DNA from: Terriglobales bacterium
GTDB lineage: Bacteria; Acidobacteriota; Terriglobia; Terriglobales; Acidobacteriaceae
Direction of reading: 5' to 3'
DNA: 64,000 bases
NCBI GenBank assembly: GCA_025936825.1
Contig: JAICSO010000002.1
Span: 585,503 to 649,502 of the forward strand
Of this stretch, positions 1 to 8,498 are shown in pieces (the first letter of the stretch is position 1; every line of letters starts with the position of its first letter). Under the pieces are notes generated by a model. It worked only from the letters and a program-made list of their open reading frames with translations. It ran no database searches and had not been told where the DNA came from. Position numbers and translations under genes: made by a program.

Positions 1-395
1 TTGCATGCCGACATCTTTCCGCAGAAGCTGTCGCGGCGGAAAGCGATGGTCATCTTTTTGGGATCATCGGGCGTGGCCTGGATCAGGACTGGCACACGCA
101 GGCCCGAAAGCCGCAGCGTGTCAGCAATCGCGCGCTCTTCGCCGAAATTCGGTAGGGTCACGATAATGCCGTCAATCCGGTCGGCATTCTTCTTGAATAA
201 TTCCGCACAGCGCGTCGATTCCTCACGCGTTTCAACAGCGCCGTACTTACTCTGCTCGGGAGTGAGCGCAACTACTTCCATGCCGGCCGTTTGGAGAACG
301 CGAATCATCTCTTCACGGCCGCTCTTGGCGAGGTGATCGGGAAAGAATCCCCGGTTCCCCACGATCAGCCCCATTGTCATCTTGTTATTCGTCAT
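1..395 (-). CDS. L-fucose/L-arabinose isomerase-like protein (partial, N-terminal part)
   Basis: The gene starts at the ATG read from 395 downward and runs off the left edge, so only about 131 N-terminal residues are visible. The protein begins MTNNKMTMGLIVGNRGFFPD and continues through IIVTLPNFGEERAIADTL, the Rossmann-like N-terminal domain pattern of the L-fucose isomerase-like (COG2407) family, which interconverts aldoses and ketoses. It is the last visible gene of the minus-strand sugar cluster (epimerase, AraD, symporter), which fits a role in pentose or deoxysugar isomerisation. The catalytic C-terminal region lies outside the window, so substrate cannot be judged. Family assignment is from sequence pattern and context. 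Confidence 0.7.
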   Translation of the reverse strand, partial: MTNNKMTMGLIVGNRGFFPDHLAKSGREEMIRVLQTAGMEVVALTPEQSKYGAVETREESTRCAELFKKNADRIDGIIVTLPNFGEERAIADTLRLSGLRVPVLIQATPDDPKKMTIAFRRDSFCGKMSAC

Positions 396-446
396 AAAGC
401 CCCTAAAAGAAATTCAAAACTTCTTGGGTTCGGCTACCCGCTTTCA

Positions 447-458
447 GCAATCGTTTAC
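447..458. promoter_or_regulatory. Candidate LacI-family operator (imperfect) upstream of the isomerase gene
   Basis: GCAATCGTTTAC is a 10/12 match to the perfect palindrome GTAAACGTTTAC found at 4431, including the central CG typical of LacI/GalR operators. It lies about 50 bp upstream of the isomerase start codon, in the only gap of this end of the cluster. Function is inferred. Confidence 0.4.
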
Positions 459-502
459 CCGACCAAACAGTGTACGCCGCAAGCCAACGGAAACACGTCA
501 AG

Positions 503-715
503 TTATGTATTCTTTGGCCTGAAGATCAGGCAGTATGCCCCGCCCAGGACGATCAGCAGAGCGCCCCACCAGACAGGCGCGTGCAGGTTAGACAGCACAG
601 TGTCGGGCGGATGCGAGAGTTCCGCAATCCCGCTGATGAAAATCAGTATGCCGTACACGAACAGCAGCACGCCGACAAAGAACCAAACCGGAATGATGTG
701 ATGTTTTTCGCTCAT
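503..715 (-). CDS. Small two-TM membrane protein
   Basis: A 70-residue protein with two hydrophobic segments (roughly residues 8-30 and 45-66) joined by a short loop containing HPPDT. It starts 4 bp after the stop of the SSS symporter gene and is followed by the isomerase gene, so it is almost certainly cotranscribed with the sugar transporter. I do not recognise the family. It could be an accessory subunit of the transporter or an unrelated inner-membrane protein; the tight spacing favours a real gene. Confidence 0.7.
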   Translation of the reverse strand: MSEKHHIIPVWFFVGVLLFVYGILIFISGIAELSHPPDTVLSNLHAPVWWGALLIVLGGAYCLIFRPKNT

Positions 716-719
716 CGTC

Positions 720-2429
720 TCACCAGAAAATGATTTGCAAAACTACGAACAGCACCATCGCCACCGCCCCCCAGAACGCCGGCTTGTGGAAGATGCTTGC
801 GTGTTCTTCATGCGCGATTGGAGTCAGGCTGTAAACCAGGCCCACCAATTCCTGGTCCGGCTTGGGCTTGGTAACCAGCGTGACCAGGACCGTCACCACT
901 ACGCAGGTAACGCAGGCCCAGAGAGACTGGTACATGTCTTGCGCAAGTCCCTTTGCCAGCGGTGAACGAGCAAAGATTGGCACCCATTTGTCCGGGTCGA
1001 TTTTGTGCATCAACAAAAACATCGTCAAGGACGAAAGAGTACCGGCGAGCAAACCGAGGAAGCCAGCCCACCGTGTGACGCGTTTCCATAACATCCCCAG
1101 CAGCACCGTGCCAAACAGCGGCGCAATGAAGAACCCAAACAGCGCCTGCACGTAATCCATGATGCTGGCGAAACCCATCACCAGGTAGGCTGTGCCGATG
1201 CTGATAATCAAGCCAATAATGGTGCACCAGCGCCCCATGGAAACGTAATGCTTGTCTGGAGCAGTCTTGTTGAGATAGGGACGATAAATGTCGTACGTCC
1301 ACACGGTCGCGAAGGCGCTAACATTTCCAGCCATGCCAGCCATGAATCCTGCGACGAGGGCGGTAATTCCGAGGCCCAATAGGCCTGGGCCGCAGTAGCG
1401 GGCAAGCATGAGAGGCAACACTTCGTTATAGCTGTGTTGGCCTGCTTGCAGGTCGCTGGCGGGCACGAGGTGCATGGGAAGAACGGCCAGTCCCAGCAGA
1501 CCGGGAAGGATGACGATCAACGGAACGGCCATTTTGAAGAACGATCCGATAATCGGCGCCAGTTTTGCGGAACGGATGTCCCTGGCGGAGAGTACGCGCT
1601 GAACCACCAGGAAGTCCGTAGTCCAGTAACCCATCGACTGCACCGCGCCGAGGCCAAAAACAATTCCGATCCAATTGATGCCCATGGGATTATTGGCAAA
1701 TGAACCCATCGGCGCCCACATATGGGTGAAGTCTTGACCCGGAAAATTCTGCTGAATGCGCGCGACCATGCCCGCCCAGCCGTGGGTTTCAATCAGGCCG
1801 AGAATCGGGATGAGCAACGCGCCGAACCAGATGAGGAAAAACTGCAACACTTCGTTGAAGATTGCTGAGAACAGACCGCCTGCGGCCACGTAGACGCCGA
1901 CCGTCAGAGATGAAACCCAAATGCTGAAGTTGATGTCCCATCCGAGGACGACTTTCATGACCACGGCCATGGCGTACATATTCACGCCCGACATCAGGAT
2001 TGTCATCACCGCGAAGGTGATCGCGCTCAGACCGGCAGCTTCCGTGCCATAGCGCAGCTTCAGATATCCGGGGACAGAGTGCGTCTTGGAGATGTAGTAG
2101 AACGGCATCATCACCAAGCCGAGGAACACCATGGCAGGAATGGCGCCGACCCAGTACCAGTGCGCGGCCATGATTCCGTACTGGTAGGCTGAACCCGCCC
2201 ATCCGAGCAGTTCAAGTGAACCAAGGTTGGCAGAGACGAAGGCCAGGCCTGCGACCCACGCGGTCATCTCGCGGCCGGCAAGAAAAAAGTCTTCGCCGGT
2301 ATTGGCAAATTTCTTGAGATAAAAGCCGATAACCAGAACCAATAGGAAGTAGAAGGCGATGATGGCCAAGTCAACGCCAGAAAGTTTCACCAACCGCTCT
2401 GCGACAAACATCGCCAAGAGTGGACTCAT
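720..2429 (-). CDS. Sodium:solute symporter (SSS family), probable sugar transporter
   Basis: A 569-residue polytopic protein with about 14 hydrophobic segments and the SSS/SGLT hallmark N-terminal region (GEDFFLAGREMTAWVAGLAF, then SANLGSLELLGWAGSAYQYG). SSS proteins couple sodium entry to uptake of sugars or other solutes across the inner membrane. Its start codon overlaps the araD stop by 4 bases (ATGA), indicating translational coupling, and it is flanked by araD and sugar-epimerase genes, so the cargo is probably a pentose or galactose-type sugar. Cargo cannot be fixed from sequence. Confidence 0.85.
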   Translation of the reverse strand: MSPLLAMFVAERLVKLSGVDLAIIAFYFLLVLVIGFYLKKFANTGEDFFLAGREMTAWVAGLAFVSANLGSLELLGWAGSAYQYGIMAAHWYWVGAIPAMVFLGLVMMPFYYISKTHSVPGYLKLRYGTEAAGLSAITFAVMTILMSGVNMYAMAVVMKVVLGWDINFSIWVSSLTVGVYVAAGGLFSAIFNEVLQFFLIWFGALLIPILGLIETHGWAGMVARIQQNFPGQDFTHMWAPMGSFANNPMGINWIGIVFGLGAVQSMGYWTTDFLVVQRVLSARDIRSAKLAPIIGSFFKMAVPLIVILPGLLGLAVLPMHLVPASDLQAGQHSYNEVLPLMLARYCGPGLLGLGITALVAGFMAGMAGNVSAFATVWTYDIYRPYLNKTAPDKHYVSMGRWCTIIGLIISIGTAYLVMGFASIMDYVQALFGFFIAPLFGTVLLGMLWKRVTRWAGFLGLLAGTLSSLTMFLLMHKIDPDKWVPIFARSPLAKGLAQDMYQSLWACVTCVVVTVLVTLVTKPKPDQELVGLVYSLTPIAHEEHASIFHKPAFWGAVAMVLFVVLQIIFW

Positions 2430-3154
2430 TTTTTCTCCCCTGCCTGACCGTAGTATGCGTTGCGACCGTGCTTGCGCAAGAAATGGCGGTCGTGAAGCGT
2501 GCTTGAAATATTACCCATCCCCGGATTCAAAGTCGTAGTGAAATATGCCATGCGAGCGATGGACTCGAGAACCACCGCGTTATGCGCGGCGCTGCTGACA
2601 TCTTTGCCCCATGCAAATGGACCGTGATTCGCTACCAATACCGCTGGAATCACGTCAGGATCCTTGTCGCGAAAGGTGCGCGCAATCGCCTCGCCAGTGT
2701 TCCATTCGTACTCGCCCGCGATCTCCTCGGCAGGCATAGGATCAGTCACCGGCACCGGTCCGTGAAAGTAATCAGCGTGGGTAGTCCCAAAGCAGGGAAT
2801 GTCCCGTCGGGCCTGGGCCCATGCGGTCGCGTACTCAGAATGCGTGTGAACGACGCCGCCAATGTTTTTGAACCGCTGATAGAGCAGAACGTGCGTGGGT
2901 AGATCGGAGGAGGGCCGCAGGTTGCCTTCGAGCACCTTACCGTTCAGATCCGTCAAAACGAGGTGCTCCGGCTTCATCTGATCATAAGGCACGCCGCTTG
3001 GCTTGATGACTACCAATCCCTCTTCGCGCAGGATGCCACTCGCATTTCCGAAGGTGTACAAAACTAGTCCGCGTCTCACCAACTCGAGGTTGGCTTCGAG
3101 CACCTGCTCACGGAGTTGCTGCAAGGTTTTGCTTGAAGTTATGGTTGCAGACAT
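2426..3154 (-). CDS. araD: L-ribulose-5-phosphate 4-epimerase
   Basis: A 242-residue class II aldolase/adducin-fold protein. It converts L-ribulose 5-phosphate to D-xylulose 5-phosphate, feeding L-arabinose carbon into the pentose phosphate pathway. Visible features are the zinc-binding histidines in GVVHTHSEYATAWAQ, the downstream THADYFHGPVP block, and the AVLVANHGPFAWGKD segment, all arranged as in AraD rather than fuculose aldolase. Length is normal for the family. It lies between the aldose epimerase gene and the symporter, overlapping the latter by 4 bp. No araA or araB is seen in the window; the isomerase-like gene at the left edge may fill the first role. Confidence 0.9.
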   Translation of the reverse strand: MSATITSSKTLQQLREQVLEANLELVRRGLVLYTFGNASGILREEGLVVIKPSGVPYDQMKPEHLVLTDLNGKVLEGNLRPSSDLPTHVLLYQRFKNIGGVVHTHSEYATAWAQARRDIPCFGTTHADYFHGPVPVTDPMPAEEIAGEYEWNTGEAIARTFRDKDPDVIPAVLVANHGPFAWGKDVSSAAHNAVVLESIARMAYFTTTLNPGMGNISSTLHDRHFLRKHGRNAYYGQAGEKK

Positions 3155-3224
3155 GAGATTCGAGTGCTTGAAATTGGGGCCGCCATTCTGTGCGGCCCCA
3201 AATGCTGCTTTCCTTACTGTCGAA

Positions 3225-4337
3225 CTAGCGTGCCGAGAACCGGAAAACCGTTACCCAATGATATTTCTGTCCTGGCTTCAACTCGGTTGATGGGAACTTC
3301 GGATGATTGGGCGAATCCGGGAAGTGCTGGGTCTCCAGACAAAGTCCCGAACGGTGTCCGTAAACCTTGCCGCCTTTGCCGGTGATGCTTCCGTCAAGGA
3401 AGTTGCCGGTATAGAACTGAACGCCCGGTTGGTCGGTTATGACCTGGAGAACGCGACCGCTGGAAGGCTCATAAACTTCGGCCGCTTCAGCCAATTTCCC
3501 GGTGCTGTCGAGCACCCAGTTGTGATCGTAGCCGTGCCCTTTCTTCAATTGGTCGTTGTCGTCATTGATACGGGCGCCGACAGCGGTTGGCTTGCGAAAA
3601 TCAAAAGGCGTGCCCGCCACCGACGCAATCTCTCCGGTGGGAATCAGGTTCGCATCCACGGGCGTGTAGTGACTGGCGTTAATCTTCACGTCGTTCTTCA
3701 GGATGTCGCCGCTGCCTGCGCCTGCGAGGTTGAAGTAGGAGTGATTTGTAAGGTTGAGGACGGTGTCCTTGTCGGTGGTGGCTGAGTAGTCAATCTTGAG
3801 GTCTTTACCCACTAGCGTGTAACGCACAACTGCTGTCAGCTTGCCAGGAAAGCCTTGGTCGCCATCGGGACTCACGTAAGTAAGCTCAACCCCATGAGGG
3901 ATTTCCTTTGCGTCCCAAACGACTTTGTCAAAGCCTTTCGGACCGCCGTGGAGCGCGTTGACTGGGTGGTTCGGGTCTGGACCGTCGTTCACTGGAATCG
4001 AATAGGTCTTACCGTCGAGCGTGAACTTGCCCCCGGCGATGCGGTTGCCATAACGCCCGATCAGCGCGCCGAAATACCCCTTATTTCCTTTGACGTATTC
4101 GTCCAGGGTATCGAACCCAAGGACGATATCGGCTGACTTACCATTTTTGTCGGGAACTTTCAGCGCCTGGATAATGCCCCCATACGTAATGATGTGTGCC
4201 TCTATCGCCCCATCTTTGAGCGTATAAATGTCGACATTCTTGCCGTCGGGCGTCTTGCCGAAGCTTTGTTTGGTTACTTGAGCCGAGACCACGGAAGTCA
4301 TTGTCATGAGCGCAATTACGAGAGCCGCAACCCTCAT
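3225..4337 (-). CDS. galM: Aldose 1-epimerase (mutarotase), exported
   Basis: The chosen ATG at 4337 has a strong GGAGGAA ribosome binding site and opens a clear signal peptide (MRVAALVIALMTMTSVVSAQ), giving 370 residues and suggesting a periplasmic enzyme. Galactose mutarotases interconvert alpha and beta anomers of aldoses. Family blocks are visible: ITYGGIIQALKVPDKNGK, GRYGNRIAGGKFTLDGK, NHSYFNLAG with the active-site His, and GVQFYTGNFLDG; a conserved Glu lies in GLCLETQHFPDSPNHP. The gene follows a LacI-type operator candidate and leads the minus-strand cluster into araD (about 70 bp gap). Periplasmic location would let it prepare sugar for the symporter. Confidence 0.9.
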   Translation of the reverse strand: MRVAALVIALMTMTSVVSAQVTKQSFGKTPDGKNVDIYTLKDGAIEAHIITYGGIIQALKVPDKNGKSADIVLGFDTLDEYVKGNKGYFGALIGRYGNRIAGGKFTLDGKTYSIPVNDGPDPNHPVNALHGGPKGFDKVVWDAKEIPHGVELTYVSPDGDQGFPGKLTAVVRYTLVGKDLKIDYSATTDKDTVLNLTNHSYFNLAGAGSGDILKNDVKINASHYTPVDANLIPTGEIASVAGTPFDFRKPTAVGARINDDNDQLKKGHGYDHNWVLDSTGKLAEAAEVYEPSSGRVLQVITDQPGVQFYTGNFLDGSITGKGGKVYGHRSGLCLETQHFPDSPNHPKFPSTELKPGQKYHWVTVFRFSAR

Positions 4338-4430
4338 CTCGTATTCCTCCAAGTTGGAATGAAACGATTTAGACCAGTGCTGCAATATGAAACCACGGGC
4401 CGATCATTATCCCGCATTCGATAGCCCATT

Positions 4431-4442
4431 GTAAACGTTTAC
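4431..4442. promoter_or_regulatory. Candidate LacI/GalR-family operator upstream of galM
   Basis: GTAAACGTTTAC is a perfect 12-bp palindrome with a central CG, the classic shape of LacI/GalR operators. It lies 93 bp upstream of the galM start, in the gap between galK and galM. No LacI-family regulator gene is visible in the window. Confidence 0.6.
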
Positions 4443-4483
4443 CGTACAACCTTGGTCACCGGTGGTACTACGGTCCATTCGTA

Positions 4484-5659
4484 CTAGACGGCAGCATGTT
4501 CCGCCTCGAGACCTGCGCCATTGGCAGCTGAGCAGACGAAGACATCGGGCGTGATTCCGGTCTTGGCTTTATAGCGAGAAGCCACTGCTTTAGCAAAGCT
4601 TTGCGAGTTCGTGTGCTCAACGAGATTGATGGTGCATCCGCCAAAGCCGCCGCCCGTCATACGGCCACCGATAAAGCCAGCCACGCCGTGAGCAGATTCC
4701 ACCATAGCATCGAGTTCTATGCAGCTGACCTGGTAGAGATCGCGAAGGCTTTCGTGTGATGCGCGCATGAGCATGCCAACTTTGGCAAGGTCGCCGGAAG
4801 CGAAACACTTGACCGCCTCCAGCGTGCGCGCATTCTCCTCTACTACGTGCAGGCATCGGCGATAGACGATTGCGGGCAGGTCAGACTCGTGCTTGGTCAG
4901 TTGCTCAGCCGACACATCGCGAAGCGCCTTAATTCCCGGGTAGAACTTCGACAGGACTCGAACACCTTCTTCGCATTGCGCCCGCCGCTCGTTGTATTCG
5001 CCGCCCGAAAGCTCGTGCTTCACCATGGTGTTGCAAATGACGAAATCCACCGCGGGCGGAATCGGCACCAGTTGAAAGTCGAGCGAGCGGCAATCGATCA
5101 GTACCGCATGTCCCTCTTTGCCGAAGCAGGAAACGAACTGGTCCATGATGCCGACATGGGCGCCGACAAATTCGTTTTCGGCACTTTGGCAAAGCTTGGC
5201 GACCTGCTTGAGCGGAAGCGTTTTGCCGGAAAGGCTCTGAAGCGCGAGAGCAGAAGCCACTTCCAATGCGGCGGACGAACTCAGACCTGAGCCGACGGGC
5301 ACTTCGCTGTGCAACAGCAGATTCGCGCCACTCAAGGGAATACCCGCGCGCTTTAACTGGTGCGCCACGCCCACCACATAGTCCGCCCATTCGTCTTGCT
5401 TCTTATCAGGAAGGCGAGCCACATCGTATTCGAACTGGCCATCGTAGGCGGTAGATTTGAGGATAAGCTTTTCGTCTGCGCGGGGAGCAATTGCAACGTG
5501 CGCGTAGAAACCGATGGCGCTTGGCAACACAAAACCATCGTTGTAATCGGTGTGCTCGCCAATGAGGTTTACGCGACCGGGCGCCCGGAAAATCTTTGGA
5601 CGTGCATGAAATTCCCGTTCGAAAACTTGCGGCAGTTCGTTCGCCTTCAAATTTTTCAC
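4484..5659 (-). CDS. galK: Galactokinase
   Basis: A 391-residue GHMP kinase that phosphorylates D-galactose at C1 with ATP, the first committed Leloir step. The galactose signature GRVNLIGEHTDYNDGFVLP is near the N terminus, the ATP-binding motif reads PVGSGLSSSAALEVA, and the third GHMP motif reads GGRMTGGGFGGCTINLV near the C terminus. The start is a GTG at 5659. It is divergent from galT, with about 170 bp between them, so the two Leloir genes can share a regulatory region. Length and motifs are all intact. Confidence 0.95.
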   Translation of the reverse strand: MKNLKANELPQVFEREFHARPKIFRAPGRVNLIGEHTDYNDGFVLPSAIGFYAHVAIAPRADEKLILKSTAYDGQFEYDVARLPDKKQDEWADYVVGVAHQLKRAGIPLSGANLLLHSEVPVGSGLSSSAALEVASALALQSLSGKTLPLKQVAKLCQSAENEFVGAHVGIMDQFVSCFGKEGHAVLIDCRSLDFQLVPIPPAVDFVICNTMVKHELSGGEYNERRAQCEEGVRVLSKFYPGIKALRDVSAEQLTKHESDLPAIVYRRCLHVVEENARTLEAVKCFASGDLAKVGMLMRASHESLRDLYQVSCIELDAMVESAHGVAGFIGGRMTGGGFGGCTINLVEHTNSQSFAKAVASRYKAKTGITPDVFVCSAANGAGLEAEHAAV

Positions 5660-5830
5660 TTGCGGCGCGCTCCCCTGTTGGCGTGTCTCTGCGCGGATTC
5701 TAACGTATCTGCGAACATCCCGGTTCGAAGTCCCACGCTATTGTAATGGCACGGTGTTTGTGAGAGAACATACTAAAGTCGAATCAAGTAAGGTGGACCA
5801 GTAATTGCAGGGAAGGCGCTACAAGACCCC

Positions 5831-6874
5831 ATGGGAAATTATCTGGATGCAGTATTCCGCGAGTCGCCGCACCGCAGGTTCAATCCGCTCAGCAACGAAT
5901 GGGTTTTAGTCTCACCGCACCGCACGCAGCGTCCCTGGCAGGGTGCAGTGGAGGCGATGCCCCAGGCGCAACGCCCCAAATACGATCCTTCCTGCTATCT
6001 CTGTCCCGGCAATCAGCGGGCTAACGGCGCGCTGAATCCGCAGTACCATTCAACTTTCGTTTTCGAAAACGATTTTGCTGCGCTAAAAAAGGATGTTCCC
6101 TGCTCCCATCTGGACGTTAATAACAAAGGGTTGCTGGTGGCGGAAACCGAGTCGGGAATCTGCCGCGTGATGTGCTTCTCGCCCCGCCATGATTTGACGC
6201 TCGCGACGATGGCGGCGCAGGATATCGAGCCGGTCATTCGTGAATGGACAGCGCAAACGCGGGAGCTTTCGAGTACTCACGGGATCCGGCACGTCCAGAT
6301 TTTCGAGAACCGCGGAGAGATGATGGGTGCGAGCAATCCGCACCCTCATTGCCAGATCTGGGCCACTGCAACGGTTCCTCAAGCGCCGGCGCGCGAGTTT
6401 TTCGCACAGCAAAATTACCGGGAGAAGAACGGCGCGTGCTTGCTTTGCGATTACGTCGAAATCGAACGGGAGCAGAAGGCGCGTGTTGTCTGTGAAAACG
6501 ACGGATTTATCTCCGTCGTGCCGTTCTGGGCGGTGTGGCCGTTTGAAATATTGGTATGCAGCCGCAGACATTTTGGCAGTTTCACGGAGTTCCAAGCAGG
6601 CGAAGTGGCGCAACTTAGCGCATTGCTCAAGCGGATTACGTCCACCTACGACTGCGTATTCGACGTGCCATTTCCGTACTCAATGGGATTTCATCAGCAT
6701 CCGTTTGACGGGGAGTCCCATCCCGAGTGGCACTTCCATGCGCATTTTTATCCGCCACTGCTGCGGTCGGCGACCGTGCGAAAGTTCATGGTGGGATTCG
6801 AAATGCTGGGAACTCCGCAGCGCGATATCACGCCGGAGTTAGCGGCGGAAAAGCTAAGATCGATTGCCAAGTAA
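5831..6874 (+). CDS. galT: Galactose-1-phosphate uridylyltransferase
   Basis: A 347-residue HIT-superfamily enzyme exchanging UMP between UDP-glucose and galactose 1-phosphate. The active-site histidine triad region reads SNPHPHCQIWAT, preceded by a metal-site segment CYLCPGN, and the C-terminal half carries PYSMGFHQHPF and a His-rich WHFHAHFYPP block. Length is typical. It is transcribed divergently from galK, completing the Leloir pair; no galE is seen nearby. Confidence 0.95.
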   Translation: MGNYLDAVFRESPHRRFNPLSNEWVLVSPHRTQRPWQGAVEAMPQAQRPKYDPSCYLCPGNQRANGALNPQYHSTFVFENDFAALKKDVPCSHLDVNNKGLLVAETESGICRVMCFSPRHDLTLATMAAQDIEPVIREWTAQTRELSSTHGIRHVQIFENRGEMMGASNPHPHCQIWATATVPQAPAREFFAQQNYREKNGACLLCDYVEIEREQKARVVCENDGFISVVPFWAVWPFEILVCSRRHFGSFTEFQAGEVAQLSALLKRITSTYDCVFDVPFPYSMGFHQHPFDGESHPEWHFHAHFYPPLLRSATVRKFMVGFEMLGTPQRDITPELAAEKLRSIAK

Positions 6875-7037
6875 GTCGGGCCAAGGCGCTGGCACTACTC
6901 ATACCGGATCAGCTTGGGTGCCAGGGTTTTCAGCCATGCGTCTGCTCTGAGTCCGGCTTTAGCCGCCTGAGAGATTTACATCATTGGAAGAGCTCAACCT
7001 AAGGGGCTGAAGCCCGCGTCTTGTCGGCATTTTTCAT

Positions 7038-7056
7038 GCAGGCCTTGAAGGCCTGC
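7038..7056. repeat. 19-bp palindrome in galT/thiolase intergenic region
   Basis: GCAGGCCTTGAAGGCCTGC is a perfect palindrome (9-bp arms around a central G). It sits in the 217-bp gap between two convergent genes, next to a GGGGCTGAAGCCC hairpin-like string around 7000-7015. It may be one of the dispersed intergenic palindromes seen repeatedly in this window, or a bidirectional stop signal without a U-tract. Confidence 0.6.
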
Positions 7057-7091
7057 TCCACCCAAAATCTCTGCCGATCGAGATGATCGGG

Positions 7092-8303
7092 TTACACCCG
7101 CTCCAGCACGGTCGCGATTCCCTGCCCTACACCAATGCACATGGTGCACAGCGCGTATCGCGACTTCATTCGCCTGAGTTGATATACCGCCGCCGTCGCG
7201 AGACGAGCGCCACTGGCTCCGAGTGGATGACCGAGCGCAATCGCCCCACCATTGGGATTCACGTGCGCTGCGTCATCGGGAAGGCCGAGGTCTCGCAGAA
7301 CAGCCAGCGATTGCACGGAAAACGCCTCATTCAACTCGATCAGATCGATTTGCGAAAGGTTGACGCCGGTCTTCTCCAGAACACGGCGAGTGGCGGGAAC
7401 CGGTCCGATACCCATAATGCGCGGGGGAACTCCGGCTGTAGCTGATCCCAGAACCCGCGCCAGAGGAGTCAATCCGTATTTCGCTACCGCTTCTTCGGAA
7501 GCCAGCAGCAACGCGCCAGCGCCATCATTCACACCGGAGGCATTGCCCGCGGTGACAGTTCCGTTCGGCTTCACAATGGGCTTGAGTTTGGCCAGAGCTT
7601 CCATCGTGGTATCCGGACGCGGGTGCTCGTCCTGAGTAACCACGGTCTCCGCACCCTTCTTTCCCGGGATTCGCACCGGCACAATCTCTTCCGCGAGATT
7701 TCCGTTTTTCATTGCGGCAGCGGTGCGCTGCTGGCTTCGCAGGGCAAACGCGTCCTGATCCTCACGCGAAATCTTCCACTGCTCGGCGACGTTCTCCGCA
7801 GTCTCCGGCATGGAATCGGTTCCGTACTTTTCTTTCATCGCGGGATTGACGAAGCGCCAGCCGATGGTGGTGTCTTCAATCTTGGCTCCGCGGGAAAAAG
7901 GAGCTTCAGCCTTCCCGATCACGAAGGGCGCGCGTGACATGCTTTCGACGCCGCCGGCAATCACCAGCGAGGCTTCTCCCGACTTGATCGCGCGTGCGGC
8001 GACGGAAATCGCTTCAAGACTGGAGCCGCAAAGGCGGTTCACCGTGGCTCCTGGCACGTCGACCGGCAGTCCCGCCAGCAGTAACGCCATGCGCGCGACA
8101 TTGCGATTGTCCTCGCCCGCCTGATTGGCGCAACCGTAGACGACGTCATCCAGCGCACCCCAATCCACGTTGGGATTGCGTTCCAGGAGTGCTTTGATCG
8201 GTATGGAAGCGAGATCGTCGGTGCGCACTGATGCCAAAGCTCCGCCATAACGCCCAAAAGGCGTGCGAATCGCATCGCAGATGTAGGCGTGAGTGTCTGG
8301 CAT
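7092..8303 (-). CDS. Acetyl-CoA acyltransferase (thiolase), 3-oxoadipyl-CoA thiolase type
   Basis: A 403-residue thiolase starting at the ATG at 8303 (MPDTHAYICDAIRTPFGRYG). Thiolases cleave or form 3-ketoacyl-CoA using acetyl-CoA. The nucleophilic Cys lies in VNRLCGSSLEAI, the catalytic His in GGAIALGHPLGASGARL, and the second Cys in CIGVGQGIA. The overall wording, including CANQAGEDNRNVARMALLLA, is closest to the PcaF/PaaJ subgroup (3-oxoadipyl-CoA to succinyl-CoA plus acetyl-CoA), but no other aromatic-degradation gene is nearby, so a general beta-ketothiolase role remains possible. A longer upstream start exists but would add unconserved sequence. Confidence 0.85.
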   Translation of the reverse strand: MPDTHAYICDAIRTPFGRYGGALASVRTDDLASIPIKALLERNPNVDWGALDDVVYGCANQAGEDNRNVARMALLLAGLPVDVPGATVNRLCGSSLEAISVAARAIKSGEASLVIAGGVESMSRAPFVIGKAEAPFSRGAKIEDTTIGWRFVNPAMKEKYGTDSMPETAENVAEQWKISREDQDAFALRSQQRTAAAMKNGNLAEEIVPVRIPGKKGAETVVTQDEHPRPDTTMEALAKLKPIVKPNGTVTAGNASGVNDGAGALLLASEEAVAKYGLTPLARVLGSATAGVPPRIMGIGPVPATRRVLEKTGVNLSQIDLIELNEAFSVQSLAVLRDLGLPDDAAHVNPNGGAIALGHPLGASGARLATAAVYQLRRMKSRYALCTMCIGVGQGIATVLERV

Positions 8304-8340
8304 GAGGGTACTTATTGCAGAACGAGTGTATATCAGGGCT

Positions 8341-8371
8341 GAAAATGAAAACGGCCCCGCAAAGAGGCCGT
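8341..8371 (-). terminator. Rho-independent terminator downstream of the tRNA
   Basis: Read on the minus strand, ACGGCC and GGCCGT form a 6-bp stem around a 9-nt loop, immediately followed by TTTTCATTTTC. It lies about 130 nt beyond the tRNA 3' end and before the thiolase start, so it probably ends the tRNA transcript. Confidence 0.65.
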
Positions 8372-8383
8372 CTCTGGAACGCT

Positions 8384-8398
8384 GGCGTCCCGTCAAGA
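8384..8398 (+). repeat. 15-bp inverted copy of the adjacent tRNA anticodon arm
   Basis: GGCGTCCCGTCAAGA here is identical, in opposite orientation, to tRNA residues covering the anticodon arm (complement of 8532-8546). In the minus-strand precursor the two copies are therefore complementary over 15 nt and separated by 133 nt. Confidence 0.85.
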
Positions 8399-8435
8399 TC
8401 ATCTAAATTATCACTGCAGTTGGGTTGAATATCAA

Positions 8436-8466
8436 GGGAAAGTAGTGTCCCGCGCCCTACTTTCCC
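8436..8466. repeat. Perfect 10-bp hairpin in the tRNA trailer
   Basis: GGGAAAGTAG and CTACTTTCCC form a perfect stem around an 11-nt loop. It is located between the tRNA 3' end and the terminator. No U-tract follows on either strand, so it may be a processing signal or a dispersed palindrome rather than a terminator. Confidence 0.6.
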
Positions 8467-8498
8467 ATTCTGAAACAAGCCCGATCAATGTTCGGGAA

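Noticed and set aside
1..336. Plus-strand frame of 111 codons at the left edge
   Set aside because: Shadow of the minus-strand isomerase-like gene, which has an SD-less but family-consistent N terminus and operon context.
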